From Acidobacteriota bacterium (lineage in GTDB: Bacteria; Acidobacteriota; Terriglobia; Terriglobales; Acidobacteriaceae): a stretch of 9,643 bases of DNA. Positions 1-7,230 of this stretch are shown piece after piece; position 1 is the first letter of the stretch, and each line of letters opens with the position of its first letter. The stretch covers positions 1-9,643 of the forward strand of contig JAJZNH010000881.1 in the NCBI GenBank assembly GCA_021811745.1, given 5' to 3'. Position numbers and translations under genes: made by a program. Under the pieces are notes generated by a model. The model was given only the letters and a program-made list of their open reading frames with translations. It did not search any database and was not told the DNA's origin.

Positions 1-1101
1 GACCGCGAGTTCTCGGGCCGTTCCTATACGCCCTTCGCAGGCCTCGGCTCCTTGCTGCGCTGGTCAAACAGCTCCGGCTTTGGCGTCATTCACTGGACCA
101 CGCGGCCGCTCGACCTCTTCTTCAAGAACGTCTCGGACCAGGTATGGAATGCGAGCTTTGATGAAACCCTCGACGTAACCGCCGGTGAGATGGCCCTGCG
201 TACCTTTGGTGCAAAGGCGCAGGATCTGGGCAAGCGCTACCTGCTCGACTGGATCTACGATGCGCCGGCCTTCGGCAGAGAAACGTCAGATCGATTCCTC
301 GACCAGTTCGTCGACGAAAGCAATGAAGCAATTGGCGCCAGGCTCCGCCTCGCTTTGCTGGCGCGCATGACGCCTCTGGCGCAGAATGCCGCCGAGCGCG
401 ACTGGATCGGCTACTACCAGGACTGGGAACACTATGCCCAGGATGTCTTCCAGGCACAAACGGCTCTGCAAGACTCTTATGCCGCCCAGAAAGCGGGCAA
501 TCTGCAGGCGGCGCGCAGCGCAATGGAGGCTGCGAATCCCAAGGCTGCCATCGAGGCTTACGTGCGCGCCATCCGCCATGGCGACACCAGCCGCGGCGAA
601 AAAGGGATTCTCATCACGCTGAACCTGCGCTGGCTTCCCTATTTTAAAGCGCAGCGCGCAGCGCTCGGTATGGACCCGCTGCAAGTGGAGTTCGCGCCCA
701 CGTATCAGGAGCCGCTGGCGCAGGGTCCGGGCCACTACACATTCGACTTCAGCCCGGCCCACCGGCCCATTGACGTGCTGGGCACATCGGAACTGGGAGC
801 GCCGGTTCAGGAGTTCGCGCCCGGATCGCCGTGTCCAAGCGGGATTGAGGTCAGCGCTCCAGTCGATCTCGCTATCGGCAACATGGCGCGCACCGTGCTG
901 CCGTCGGGCGCGTATCGCATGAAGCTCAACATGCCGGCCGGCGCCAAGGTCCAGGTCAGATCAGGCAGCAGTAGCCAAACGGTCACTTCTGCCTCGCAAA
1001 TTGACCTGCAGGCCAGCGGAGGCAAAGTCCATTTCACGCTGGCGCCAGCCGCCGGCCCGGCGCGTGTCTGCGGCCTCACGCTCCAGGCGCTCACGCAATG
1101 A
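1..1101 (+). CDS. C-terminal part of a probable glycoside hydrolase-like exported protein (5' truncated)
   Basis: The reading frame is open from base 1 to the TGA at 1099-1101, giving 366 residues, so the gene starts outside the window; an internal TTG at 52 is not a credible start. The first 40 residues, with GFGVIHWTTRPLD, look like the last strand of a (beta/alpha)8 barrel. They are followed by a helical region (about residues 55-230: RTFG, then FGRETSDRFLD) resembling the helical domain behind the barrel in alpha-glucuronidase/hexosaminidase-type glycosidases. The last 100 or so residues are rich in beta-prone, Gly/Ser/Ala-rich sequence, as expected of a C-terminal beta-sandwich. No catalytic residues can be assigned because the core is missing. 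The esterase-like gene starts 37 nt downstream on the same strand, which fits a polysaccharide-degradation operon. The family (GH67-like or another barrel family) is a guess; that it is a real coding region is secure. Confidence 0.6.
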   Translation, partial: DREFSGRSYTPFAGLGSLLRWSNSSGFGVIHWTTRPLDLFFKNVSDQVWNASFDETLDVTAGEMALRTFGAKAQDLGKRYLLDWIYDAPAFGRETSDRFLDQFVDESNEAIGARLRLALLARMTPLAQNAAERDWIGYYQDWEHYAQDVFQAQTALQDSYAAQKAGNLQAARSAMEAANPKAAIEAYVRAIRHGDTSRGEKGILITLNLRWLPYFKAQRAALGMDPLQVEFAPTYQEPLAQGPGHYTFDFSPAHRPIDVLGTSELGAPVQEFAPGSPCPSGIEVSAPVDLAIGNMARTVLPSGAYRMKLNMPAGAKVQVRSGSSSQTVTSASQIDLQASGGKVHFTLAPAAGPARVCGLTLQALTQ

Positions 1102-1120
1102 CCAGGGCACCGTATCCTGA

Positions 1121-1128
1121 AGGAAGGG
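1121..1128 (+). promoter_or_regulatory. Ribosome-binding site of the esterase-like gene
   Basis: AGGAAGGG lies 10 nt upstream of the ATG at 1139. It supports that start, which is also the one that gives a proper signal peptide. No separate promoter is evident in the 37-nt gap, so co-transcription with the upstream gene is likely. Confidence 0.6.
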
Positions 1129-1138
1129 CAAAGACACA

Positions 1139-3157
1139 ATGAAAAGAACCGGTTTGATCGCTGCCTTCCTCATCGCCTGCGCGGTTTTTGCATGTGCGCA
1201 GGCAACTCATAGCGCGATAGAGCCGCTGCTGAACCAGCCGCTCCAGGATCCGGCAGTGGTGACCAACGAACTGCGCCACTTCCTGCTCAAGCGCGTGCCG
1301 CCGCTGCCTGATCCGGCTCATGCCGCCGCCTGGGAGAAAGAGGCGCAAACTCTGCGCCAGCGTGAACTCGACGTGATCTACCATGGCTGGCCGCAGGCTT
1401 GGGTTGATGCCAAACCCAGCTTTGAGAAGGTGGCCACCATCGAGCGCAAGAGCTATCGCATCGTCAAGCTGCGCTACGAGATCGTGCCCGGCTTCAGCTC
1501 GACGGCTTTGCTCTATGAGCCTGAGCACATCAGCGGCAAGATCCCCGCCATCCTCGATGTCCACGGCCACGGTCCCGGCGGCAAGGCCGTCGAGCACAAG
1601 CAGAAGCGCTGCATCAATCAGGCGCGGCGCGGCATTCTCGCGCTCAGCCTGGAGTGGATCGGCTACGGCGAGCTGAGCGCCGAGGAGAACGAGCACAATA
1701 ACATCGGCTTGCTCGACATGGCTGGAGCGAACGGCGTCGGCCTCTTCTATCTGGCCATGCGCCGCGGCCTCGACTACCTCTACAACGATCCGCGCGTCGA
1801 TCGCACGCGCATCGGCATGACCGGCCTCTCCGGTGGCGGCTGGCAGACCATGCTGCTCAGTTCGCTCGATCCGCGTATCGACGCCGCCGTGCCCATCGCC
1901 GGTTTCTCGTCGCTGACGACCGCGATCGAGCATCCCGAGTACGCCGGGGATGCCGAGCAGAACGCCCCTGATGTGCGCGTGACAGCCGACTACGCGCAAC
2001 TGATTGCCGTGCGCGCGCCCCGGCCGACGCTTCTCATCTACAACGCCATGGACGACTGCTGTTATCGCGCCGACATCGTCAAGCAGGGCGTCTACTCAGA
2101 CATCAAGCCCTTCTATGCGCTCATGGGCAGCCCCGGCAATCTTGAGTGGCATGAGAATCAGGACCCCGGCACGCATAACTACCAGATCGACAACCGCCAG
2201 CAGTCCTATCGCTTTTTCGACCATGCCTTTCACGTCAACGTTTCCGATCAGGAATATCCCGACACCGATAGCGAGGTGGAGAGCTATCGCGATCTGATCG
2301 TCGGTTTGCCCGCGAACAACCTGACCGTCGTAGGTCTGGCGCGCCAGATGGCCGCAGCCATCCACCACGACCCGCCGTCGCAGCCGGATAGCGCATGGGC
2401 CGCGAAGCAGCGCGGACTGCTGCGCCATGTAGCGCGCTACGCGCCGGTGACCGTCGCTCACGCCTGGCCCATCAGCGCCACCCACGAGAGAGGCATGGAG
2501 AGCCGCGGGTACCGCTTTGAGTTCAGCAATGGGCTCAGCGCAACCGGCGTCCTGCTTGCGTCGCTCAACCGGCCGCAAAACGGCGGCACAACGCTCCTCA
2601 TCTCCGACAAGGGCCGCGCGGCTATGGCGGTCGCAGCGGCCGATGCTGTAGATCGCGGGCGGCGCGTGCTGGTCTTCGAACCGCTCTTCTTCGGTGAAAA
2701 CCTCCCCGGCACAGCGAAGCATTCCCGCACCACCAGCTACGCGCAAATGCTCAATACGATTGGCATGCGGCCACTGGGAATAGAGGCGGCACAGATTGCC
2801 GCCGTCACGCACTGGCTGCAAGCGGGCATGATCGACGGCACTTCCACGCCGGGCGCCCGCATCCCACCGGCGGGCAATTCGCTCGCACCGGTCAGCGTGG
2901 CCACCGACGGCCCGCGCAGTGAAACGGCAGCCGTAGTCGCCGCGGCGATCGAGCCGCAGTTGTTCTCCTCCCTCGACGCATACCACGCCATTCAGAGCTT
3001 TGCCGCGGTTTATACCAAACCGCTCACGTATAAGGAAGCACCCGATCTGATGTGTCTCGATCTCTATCGCGACTTTGACTTAAGCACGCTGACGGCAATC
3101 GCCTCGCCGGTCAAGGTGGATCTCTCGGCTCCCGAACCAGAGGCCATCTTCTGGTAG
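1139..3157 (+). CDS. Exported tandem alpha/beta-hydrolase, acetyl-xylan-esterase-like, with degenerate second domain
   Basis: 672 residues. Residues 1-20 form a signal peptide (KR, hydrophobic core, ACA before QATHS), so the protein acts in the periplasm or outside. Domain 1 (about 95-370) is a serine hydrolase of the AXE1/Abhydrolase_7-like group. It has an oxyanion-type strand LDVHGHGPGG (139-148), the nucleophile elbow G229-L-S231-G-G, an acid candidate at D305/D306 (NAMDD) and the histidine H346 (GTHNYQ). Domain 2 (about 450-672) can be aligned by eye to domain 1: LLISDKG with LDVHGHG, LVFEPLFFGENL with LALSLEWIGYGEL, and DGPRSETAAVVAA with TGLSGGGWQTMLL. It lacks a normal GxSxG, so it is probably a decayed duplicate. 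The likely role is removal of ester groups from plant polysaccharide; the substrate is inferred from context only. A glucuronoyl-esterase (CE15)-type role is possible, although the GCSRxG signature of that family is absent. Confidence 0.75.
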   Translation: MKRTGLIAAFLIACAVFACAQATHSAIEPLLNQPLQDPAVVTNELRHFLLKRVPPLPDPAHAAAWEKEAQTLRQRELDVIYHGWPQAWVDAKPSFEKVATIERKSYRIVKLRYEIVPGFSSTALLYEPEHISGKIPAILDVHGHGPGGKAVEHKQKRCINQARRGILALSLEWIGYGELSAEENEHNNIGLLDMAGANGVGLFYLAMRRGLDYLYNDPRVDRTRIGMTGLSGGGWQTMLLSSLDPRIDAAVPIAGFSSLTTAIEHPEYAGDAEQNAPDVRVTADYAQLIAVRAPRPTLLIYNAMDDCCYRADIVKQGVYSDIKPFYALMGSPGNLEWHENQDPGTHNYQIDNRQQSYRFFDHAFHVNVSDQEYPDTDSEVESYRDLIVGLPANNLTVVGLARQMAAAIHHDPPSQPDSAWAAKQRGLLRHVARYAPVTVAHAWPISATHERGMESRGYRFEFSNGLSATGVLLASLNRPQNGGTTLLISDKGRAAMAVAAADAVDRGRRVLVFEPLFFGENLPGTAKHSRTTSYAQMLNTIGMRPLGIEAAQIAAVTHWLQAGMIDGTSTPGARIPPAGNSLAPVSVATDGPRSETAAVVAAAIEPQLFSSLDAYHAIQSFAAVYTKPLTYKEAPDLMCLDLYRDFDLSTLTAIASPVKVDLSAPEPEAIFW

Positions 3158-3162
3158 GAAAA

Positions 3163-3184
3163 TTTCAGAAGGACTTGTCTGAAA
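3163..3184 (+). terminator. Weak stem-loop just after the esterase-like gene
   Basis: TTTCAGA at 3163-3169 is the exact reverse complement of TCTGAAA at 3178-3184: a 7-bp stem with an 8-nt loop beginning 5 nt after the stop codon. It is AT-rich with no following T run, so it would be at best a weak or RNA-protecting terminator. It sits where the transcript of the upstream gene should end. Confidence 0.35.
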
Positions 3185-3209
3185 ACTCGCCGTGCAGCAA
3201 GGGTAGCAC

Positions 3210-3251
3210 CGGCCTCCCGGCCGTCTGTGGCGTGGGCCTCCGGCCCACGCC
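3210..3251. repeat. Double GC-rich palindromic (REP-like) element between convergent genes
   Basis: There are two adjacent hairpins. The first pairs CGGCC (3210-3214) with GGCCG (3219-3223) around a TCCC loop. The second pairs GGCGTGGGCC (3229-3238) with GGCCCACGCC (3242-3251), a perfect 10-bp stem around a TCC loop. They lie between two genes that point at each other. With no T run this is not a classical intrinsic terminator. It resembles the short palindromic intergenic repeats that occur in many copies in GC-rich genomes; multicopy status cannot be seen from this window. It could still stop or stabilise transcripts from both sides. Confidence 0.6.
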
Positions 3252-3275
3252 CCTATGTAACCGCTGGAACCGCCC

Positions 3276-3488
3276 TCAGATCTCCGGATAGAAATCGAAG
3301 AACGCATCGAGGCTGCGCTTGAGCTGTTTCTCGATCTCGGCGCGCGAACCTTCAATCACGTGCATCGCCACGCGGGCCTCGTGTCCGTTGGCCAGCTTCA
3401 GCGTTGCATCGTTGATCTCAGTCACTTCGCCCTCCGGCAGCAGACGCAGTCCGTATACAAGAGTCAAATTCGCCATACGCGTCATCAT
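3276..3488 (-). CDS. Small protein of unknown function (70 aa)
   Basis: I chose the ATG at 3486-3488 because GGAG (minus strand, 3499-3502) lies 10 nt before it. Alternative starts are the next codon (3483-3485) and the ATG at 3474-3476, which would begin MANLTLVYG. The open frame runs further upstream to 3653, but that part would overlap the divergent mannosidase start and reads as poor protein. The product is soluble, without signal peptide or membrane segment. It has a beta-prone first half (LTLVYGLRLLPEGEVTEI, then NDATLKLANG) and a charged amphipathic helix (SRAEIEKQLKRSLDAFFDFY) at the C terminus. I do not recognise a family. The balanced composition and the ribosome site argue for a real gene; no function is proposed. 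Confidence 0.55.
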   Translation of the reverse strand: MMTRMANLTLVYGLRLLPEGEVTEINDATLKLANGHEARVAMHVIEGSRAEIEKQLKRSLDAFFDFYPEI

Positions 3489-3645
3489 ATTCGAACCGCT
3501 CCAAGCCTTGCGATCTGGCTCACGCACCCGCGCCTGACCGGCTGGATAAAATAGCAGGGGCGGGATGCGGCTGCTATGCAGCCTGGCCAAGCGGCATAGA
3601 TCACGAATCACAGGCGCGGGAAATGCGCCGGGGAGTGCGAACAGA
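3489..3645. promoter_or_regulatory. Divergent intergenic region (small gene on -, GH125 on +)
   Basis: These 157 nt must hold the promoters of both divergent genes. I see a possible -10 TAAAAT at 3547-3552 on the + strand, but no matching -35 at the usual spacing, so no promoter is called with confidence. A GGGGAG at 3630-3635 lies 10 nt before the ATG at 3646 and decides the start of the mannosidase over the ATG at 3655, for which the spacing would be 19 nt. GGAG on the minus strand at 3499-3502 serves the small gene. Confidence 0.4.
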
Positions 3646-5082
3646 ATGATCACAATGAACCGGCGGGATGTGCTGAAAGGAGCCGCTGCTTTGGCAGTGG
3701 CTCACAATGCCTGGGGCGCTGCGGCGGCAGGCGATTTGCCGCACGCACGGCCTTCGCGCGAGAAGCGTCACTTTACCAGCACCGCCGTTGAAGCGTTAAT
3801 TCCCCGCGTACAGCGCCAGATCGCCGATCCGGCCTTGGCCACGATCTTCGCAAACTGCTTTCCCAATACGCTCGATACCACCGTTTACCCCGGCTCCTTC
3901 GAAGGCAAGCCCGACACCTACGTTGTCACCGGCGACATCGACGCGATGTGGCTGCGCGACTCCTCGGCGCAGGTGTGGCCCTACCTGCCGCTGGCCAAGG
4001 AGGACGCAAAGCTGCGCGCATTGCTTGAAGGCGTGATCCGCCGCCAGGCACGCATGATTTTGCTCGACCCCTACGCCAACGCCTTTGTGCGCAACCCCGC
4101 CGATCCGCCCTTGCCCTGGGCCGTGCACGACCGTACCATGCATATTCCCGGTGTGGGTGAGCGCAAGTGGGAGGTGGATTCGCTCTGCTATCCCATTCGC
4201 CTGGCTCACGGCTATTGGCAGAAGACTGGCGATACGAGCCCCTTCGACGCCACCTGGAAGGAAGCGGCGCGGACGATCGTGCGCACCTTCCGCACGCAGC
4301 AGCGCAAGCAGGGCAAAGGGCCTTACTCATTTCAACGCGTCTCGGCGGTCCCGTCAGACACGCTGCCGCTGGGCGGCTTCGGCAACCCCGCGCTGCCGGT
4401 GGGCATGATCTTCTCCATGTTCCGCCCCTCGGACGACGCCTGCATTTATCCGCTGTTTATCCCCAGCAATTTATTCGCAGTGCTAAGCCTGCGGCAGTTA
4501 GCTGCGATAGCCGGACAGGTGCTGCAAGACACCGCCCTCGCCGCCGAGGCGGAACTCCTGGCTGCCGAGGTTGAGCACGCGCTGGCACAGTACGGCCAGA
4601 CGCGGCACGCTACCTTCGGCGCCATCTGGGCCTATGAAGTGGACGGCTACGGCAATGCACTGATGATGGACGACGCCGGCGCGCCGGGACTGCTGAATCT
4701 CCCCTACCTCAGCTGCTGCCCGATAGGCGATCCGCTCTACCAGCGAACACGGCAGTTTGTGCTGAGTCAATCCGATCCGTACTTCTTCAGCGGAACCGCA
4801 GCCAACGGCATCGGCAGCCCCCACACAGGTTTGAATAAGGTGTGGCCCATCGGAATCATTTATCGCGCGCTGACCACGGCGGACGACAGCGAGATCCGGC
4901 AATGCCTGCGCTGGCTGCGCGATACCACCGCCGGCACCGGCTTCATGCACGAGTCCTTTGACAAGGACGATGCGACAAAGTTCACGCGGCCCTGGTTCGC
5001 CTGGGCCAACACACTCTTCGGCGAACTGGTGGTCAGGCTGGCCGAGGAAAAGCCGGCGCTGCTATCCGCTCCGCTCGTCTGA
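3646..5082 (+). CDS. GH125 exo-alpha-1,6-mannosidase, Tat-exported
   Basis: 478 residues, matching the usual family size plus a leader. The N terminus carries a twin-arginine signal (N5-R6-R7-D-V-L-K-G, then an Ala-rich core to AWGAAAAG), so a folded protein is sent across the inner membrane. GH125 (formerly DUF1237) enzymes are metal-independent inverting exo-mannosidases that remove alpha-1,6-linked mannose. Hallmarks visible here are GDIDAMWLRDSSAQ (97-110), HDRTMHIPGVGERKWEVDSL (161-180) and TGFMHESF (431-438). From family knowledge I place the general acid at D178 (in WEVDSL) and the base at E436 (in HESF); both are present, so the enzyme should be active. The start at 3646 is set by GGGGAG 10 nt upstream. 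A longer in-frame start at 3565 would put about 27 unrelated residues before the Tat signal. It is followed after 44 nt by trxB with no terminator visible. Confidence 0.9.
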   Translation: MITMNRRDVLKGAAALAVAHNAWGAAAAGDLPHARPSREKRHFTSTAVEALIPRVQRQIADPALATIFANCFPNTLDTTVYPGSFEGKPDTYVVTGDIDAMWLRDSSAQVWPYLPLAKEDAKLRALLEGVIRRQARMILLDPYANAFVRNPADPPLPWAVHDRTMHIPGVGERKWEVDSLCYPIRLAHGYWQKTGDTSPFDATWKEAARTIVRTFRTQQRKQGKGPYSFQRVSAVPSDTLPLGGFGNPALPVGMIFSMFRPSDDACIYPLFIPSNLFAVLSLRQLAAIAGQVLQDTALAAEAELLAAEVEHALAQYGQTRHATFGAIWAYEVDGYGNALMMDDAGAPGLLNLPYLSCCPIGDPLYQRTRQFVLSQSDPYFFSGTAANGIGSPHTGLNKVWPIGIIYRALTTADDSEIRQCLRWLRDTTAGTGFMHESFDKDDATKFTRPWFAWANTLFGELVVRLAEEKPALLSAPLV

Positions 5083-5116
5083 GTCGGGCAGCGGCCCCAG
5101 AGCATCTAGAATCAAT

Positions 5117-5123
5117 AAGGAAG
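5117..5123 (+). promoter_or_regulatory. Ribosome-binding site of trxB
   Basis: AAGGAAG ends 3 nt before the ATG at 5127 (the AGGA core is 5 nt away), close but adequate. A TAGAAT at 5107-5112 could be a -10 box, but nothing like a -35 stands 16-18 nt before it. Read-through from the mannosidase gene is therefore as likely as an own promoter. Confidence 0.55.
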
Positions 5124-5126
5124 ATC

Positions 5127-6074
5127 ATGGCAGAGATACAAAACACAGTCATTCTCGGCTCCGGCTGCGCCGGACTCACCGCAGCTATTTACACCGCCCG
5201 TGCCGGCCTTAAGCCGCTCGTTCTCGAAGGCCACGAGCCCGGCGGCCAGCTCTCCATCACCTCTCTGGTCGAAAACTTTCCAGGCTGGCCCGATGGCATC
5301 CAGGGTCCGGAGCTGATCGACAACATGAAGAAGCAGGCCGCGCGCTTCGGCGCAGCCTACCAGTTGGCGCATTTGGTCAGCGTCGATCTGAGCGTGTGCC
5401 CCTTCCGGCTCACCACTTCGTCCGGTGAAATCCGGACGCACTCGCTGATCATTGCCTCCGGCGCCAGCGCCCGCTGGCTGGGGTTGCCCAGTGAGCAGGC
5501 GCTGATCGGCCACGGCGTCTCCAGCTGCGCCACCTGTGACGGCTTCTTCTTCCGCGGCAAAGAAATTGCTGTAGTGGGCGGCGGCGATTCGGCGATGGAA
5601 GAAGCCCTCTTCCTCACCCGTTTCGCCACCAAGGTGACGCTGCTGCACCGCCGCGACGCTTTCCGCGCCTCCAAAATCATGCTGGATCGCGTCATGGCCC
5701 ATCCCAACATCGAGCTGCGCACCAGCACCGTCGTCGAAGAAGTGCTGGGCGTCGATGAGCACGAAGTGAAGGGCCTGCGCCTGCGCGACGTGAAGACGGG
5801 CACGCTCAGCGAGCTCCCCATCAGCGGCCTCTTTCTCGGCATCGGCCACGAGCCCAACGCCAAGATGTTTGCCGGACAGATCGATCTCGATGCCGACGGC
5901 TACGTCCGCACTAAAGACAACGTCTTCACCACTCACAACGGCGAGGTGGTCGAGGGCGTCTATGCCTGCGGCGACGTGCAGGACCGCCGCTACCGCCAGG
6001 CCATCACCGCCGCCGGTTCCGGCTGCATGGCTGCGCTCGAAGCTGAGAAGTTTTTAGAGGAGCACGGTCACTGA
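5127..6074 (+). CDS. trxB: Thioredoxin reductase (NADPH, FAD)
   Basis: 315 residues, the normal length. TrxB passes electrons from NADPH through FAD and a redox-active disulfide to thioredoxin in the cytoplasm. Motifs in order: the FAD-binding loop GSGCAGLTAA (11-20), PGGQL (38-42), VENFPGWP (48-55), the redox pair C134-A-T-C137-D, the NADPH-binding loop VVGGGDSAMEEA (149-160), the 2'-phosphate-binding HRRDAFR (174-180), and the C-terminal FAD motif ACGDVQD (280-286) with YRQAITAAGSGCMAA. C14 stands where Pro is found in the E. coli and Bacillus enzymes. The basic HRRxxxR supports NADPH rather than ferredoxin or NADH as donor. The yggS-like gene follows 41 nt downstream, probably in the same transcript. 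The peroxiredoxin-like gene at the window end is a plausible indirect client, but it is a separate unit. Confidence 0.95.
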   Translation: MAEIQNTVILGSGCAGLTAAIYTARAGLKPLVLEGHEPGGQLSITSLVENFPGWPDGIQGPELIDNMKKQAARFGAAYQLAHLVSVDLSVCPFRLTTSSGEIRTHSLIIASGASARWLGLPSEQALIGHGVSSCATCDGFFFRGKEIAVVGGGDSAMEEALFLTRFATKVTLLHRRDAFRASKIMLDRVMAHPNIELRTSTVVEEVLGVDEHEVKGLRLRDVKTGTLSELPISGLFLGIGHEPNAKMFAGQIDLDADGYVRTKDNVFTTHNGEVVEGVYACGDVQDRRYRQAITAAGSGCMAALEAEKFLEEHGH

Positions 6075-6115
6075 ACCCAACGCCCGCTAGCCGCGAGCGC
6101 GCGGAAACAGATGCC

Positions 6116-6874
6116 ATGACGGCGCTCCAGGAACATCTCGAACGGTTGGAAGATGCGATCACCGCCGCCTGCCGCGCCGCCGGCAGGCAGCGCGGCGAGG
6201 TCGAGCTGATGGCCGTTTCCAAGACCTATCCGGCTGCAACCATCGCTGCGGCCGCCGCGCTCGGCCTCACGCTCTTCGGCGAAAACCGCGTGCAGGAGTT
6301 TGCCGCGAAGGCGCCCGCGCTTGAGGCAGCAGGCCTTCGGTCGAGCACAGCGGCCGGTACGCTTCGCTTTCATCTCATCGGCCATCTGCAATCCAATAAA
6401 ACTACCCGCGCGGCGGAGCTATTCGACGCTGTCGACTCGGTCGATTCACTTCACATCGCCGAGCGGCTGAACGAAACCGCGGGCAGGCCTGCCGCGGTGG
6501 GCAATCTCTCCAGGCGCCTGCCCATCCTGCTCGAAGTCAAGCTCAGCCCGGAGGAGACCAAGGCAGGCCTCGACCCCGATTCCGCCGAGACCGCCGCTTT
6601 GCTGGAGCGCCTGCCCGATCTGCCCCATCTGCGCATGCGCGGCCTGATGACCATCGCGCCTTTCGGCGTGCCTGAGGATGAAACCCGCGCCTGCTTCCGC
6701 GCCTTGCGCCAATGGCGCGACCGCTGGGCTGCGGCGCATCCGCGGCTTGCTTTCGATGTGCTCTCGATGGGCATGAGCGGCGACTTTCCGCTGGCCATCG
6801 CCGAGGGCGCCACCCGCATCCGCGTCGGCACGGCGCTCTTCGGCCCGCGCGCCCCACGCCCGGAGCCGCACTGA
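6116..6874 (+). CDS. yggS: YggS/PLPBP-family pyridoxal-5'-phosphate-binding protein
   Basis: 252 residues, slightly longer than the usual 230 or so. Family members bind PLP and keep B6 vitamers and amino/keto acid pools in balance; no catalytic activity is established for them. Visible hallmarks are K36 in AVSKT (Schiff base to PLP), FGENRVQEF (54-62), FHLIGHLQSNK (85-95), LSMGMSGDF (216-224, phosphate contact), and ATRIRVGTALFG (232-243). The stretch between ERLNE and LPILLEVK (about residues 121-135) is a little longer than in the E. coli protein. The ATG at 6116 is preceded only by a weak GGAAA about 9 nt upstream, and an out-of-frame ATG sits at 6111. The stop codon overlaps the start of the next gene by one base (TGATG), indicating translational coupling. 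Confidence 0.93.
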   Translation: MTALQEHLERLEDAITAACRAAGRQRGEVELMAVSKTYPAATIAAAAALGLTLFGENRVQEFAAKAPALEAAGLRSSTAAGTLRFHLIGHLQSNKTTRAAELFDAVDSVDSLHIAERLNETAGRPAAVGNLSRRLPILLEVKLSPEETKAGLDPDSAETAALLERLPDLPHLRMRGLMTIAPFGVPEDETRACFRALRQWRDRWAAAHPRLAFDVLSMGMSGDFPLAIAEGATRIRVGTALFGPRAPRPEPH

Positions 6875-7176
6875 TGCTGCGCACCACATCCGCCGGCGTC
6901 ACTCTCGCCGTCCGCGCGCAGCCCGGCGCAAAGAAGACGGCCATCACCGGCGTTTATGGCGAAGGCGCGTCGGCTCAGCTCAAAATCGCCGTGCACGCCC
7001 CGCCGCTCGAAGGCCGCGCCAACCAGGCGCTCACAGCCTTCCTCGCCGAAACCTTTGCTCTGCCCAAAAACGCCGTCGAGCTTACCTCCGGCGAGCTTTC
7101 GCGCAGCAAGGTCTTCCTGCTCCGCGGCGTCACGCTGGAGCAGGCTGAGGCATCGCTCCGTGCGTGGCTGGTCTGA
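6874..7176 (+). CDS. yggU: DUF167 (YggU-family) protein
   Basis: 100 residues, the normal size for this small alpha/beta family of unknown function. Family signatures are RAQPGAKKTAI (14-24), HAPPLEGRANQALTAFLA (41-58) and LTSGELSRSKVFLL (70-83). The ATG at 6874 shares its A with the stop codon of yggS. The frame is open further upstream, but that part is only the shadow of yggS. In E. coli yggS and yggU flank the membrane gene yggT; here yggT is missing and the two are joined directly. It is probably the last gene of the trxB cluster, since a fresh promoter follows at 7188. Confidence 0.9.
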   Translation: MLRTTSAGVTLAVRAQPGAKKTAITGVYGEGASAQLKIAVHAPPLEGRANQALTAFLAETFALPKNAVELTSGELSRSKVFLLRGVTLEQAEASLRAWLV

Positions 7177-7187
7177 ATCCGGTGGAC

Positions 7188-7215
7188 TTGAAGCTTCGCT
7201 GAGGCCGCGTATACT
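7188..7215 (+). promoter_or_regulatory. Sigma70-type promoter of the M48-like gene
   Basis: TTGAAG (7188-7193) and TATACT (7210-7215) are separated by 16 nt, a good match to the -35/-10 consensus, in the 67-nt gap after yggU. The -35 overlaps an 8-bp palindrome GAAGCTTC (7190-7197). The expected transcript start is around 7222, giving a leader of about 20 nt. Confidence 0.6.
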
Positions 7216-7230
7216 TCCTCAATATTCCAA

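Noticed and set aside
1091..1999. Long minus-strand open frame antisense to the esterase-like gene
   Set aside because: It is a shadow produced by high GC codon bias; composition is unnatural and it overlaps a clearly homologous gene. The same holds for the other long antisense frames, for example 2096-2986, 5112-5936 and 7316-8098.
3547..3552. TAAAAT as -10 box of the GH125 gene
   Set aside because: No -35-like hexamer at 16-18 nt upstream; a single hexamer is not enough.
3565..3645. Upstream start for the GH125 gene
   Set aside because: It would place 27 basic residues before a complete twin-arginine signal; GGGGAG is correctly spaced for 3646.
3489..3653. Longer version of the small minus-strand protein starting at 3653
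   Set aside because: It would overlap the mannosidase start, lacks its own ribosome site, and the added residues look like translated intergenic DNA.
6167..6188. GC-rich inverted repeat inside yggS, and the 12-bp palindrome GGCAGGCCTGCC at 6482-6493
   Set aside because: Both lie in Ala/Gly/Arg-coding sequence of a conserved gene, where such repeats arise from codon composition.
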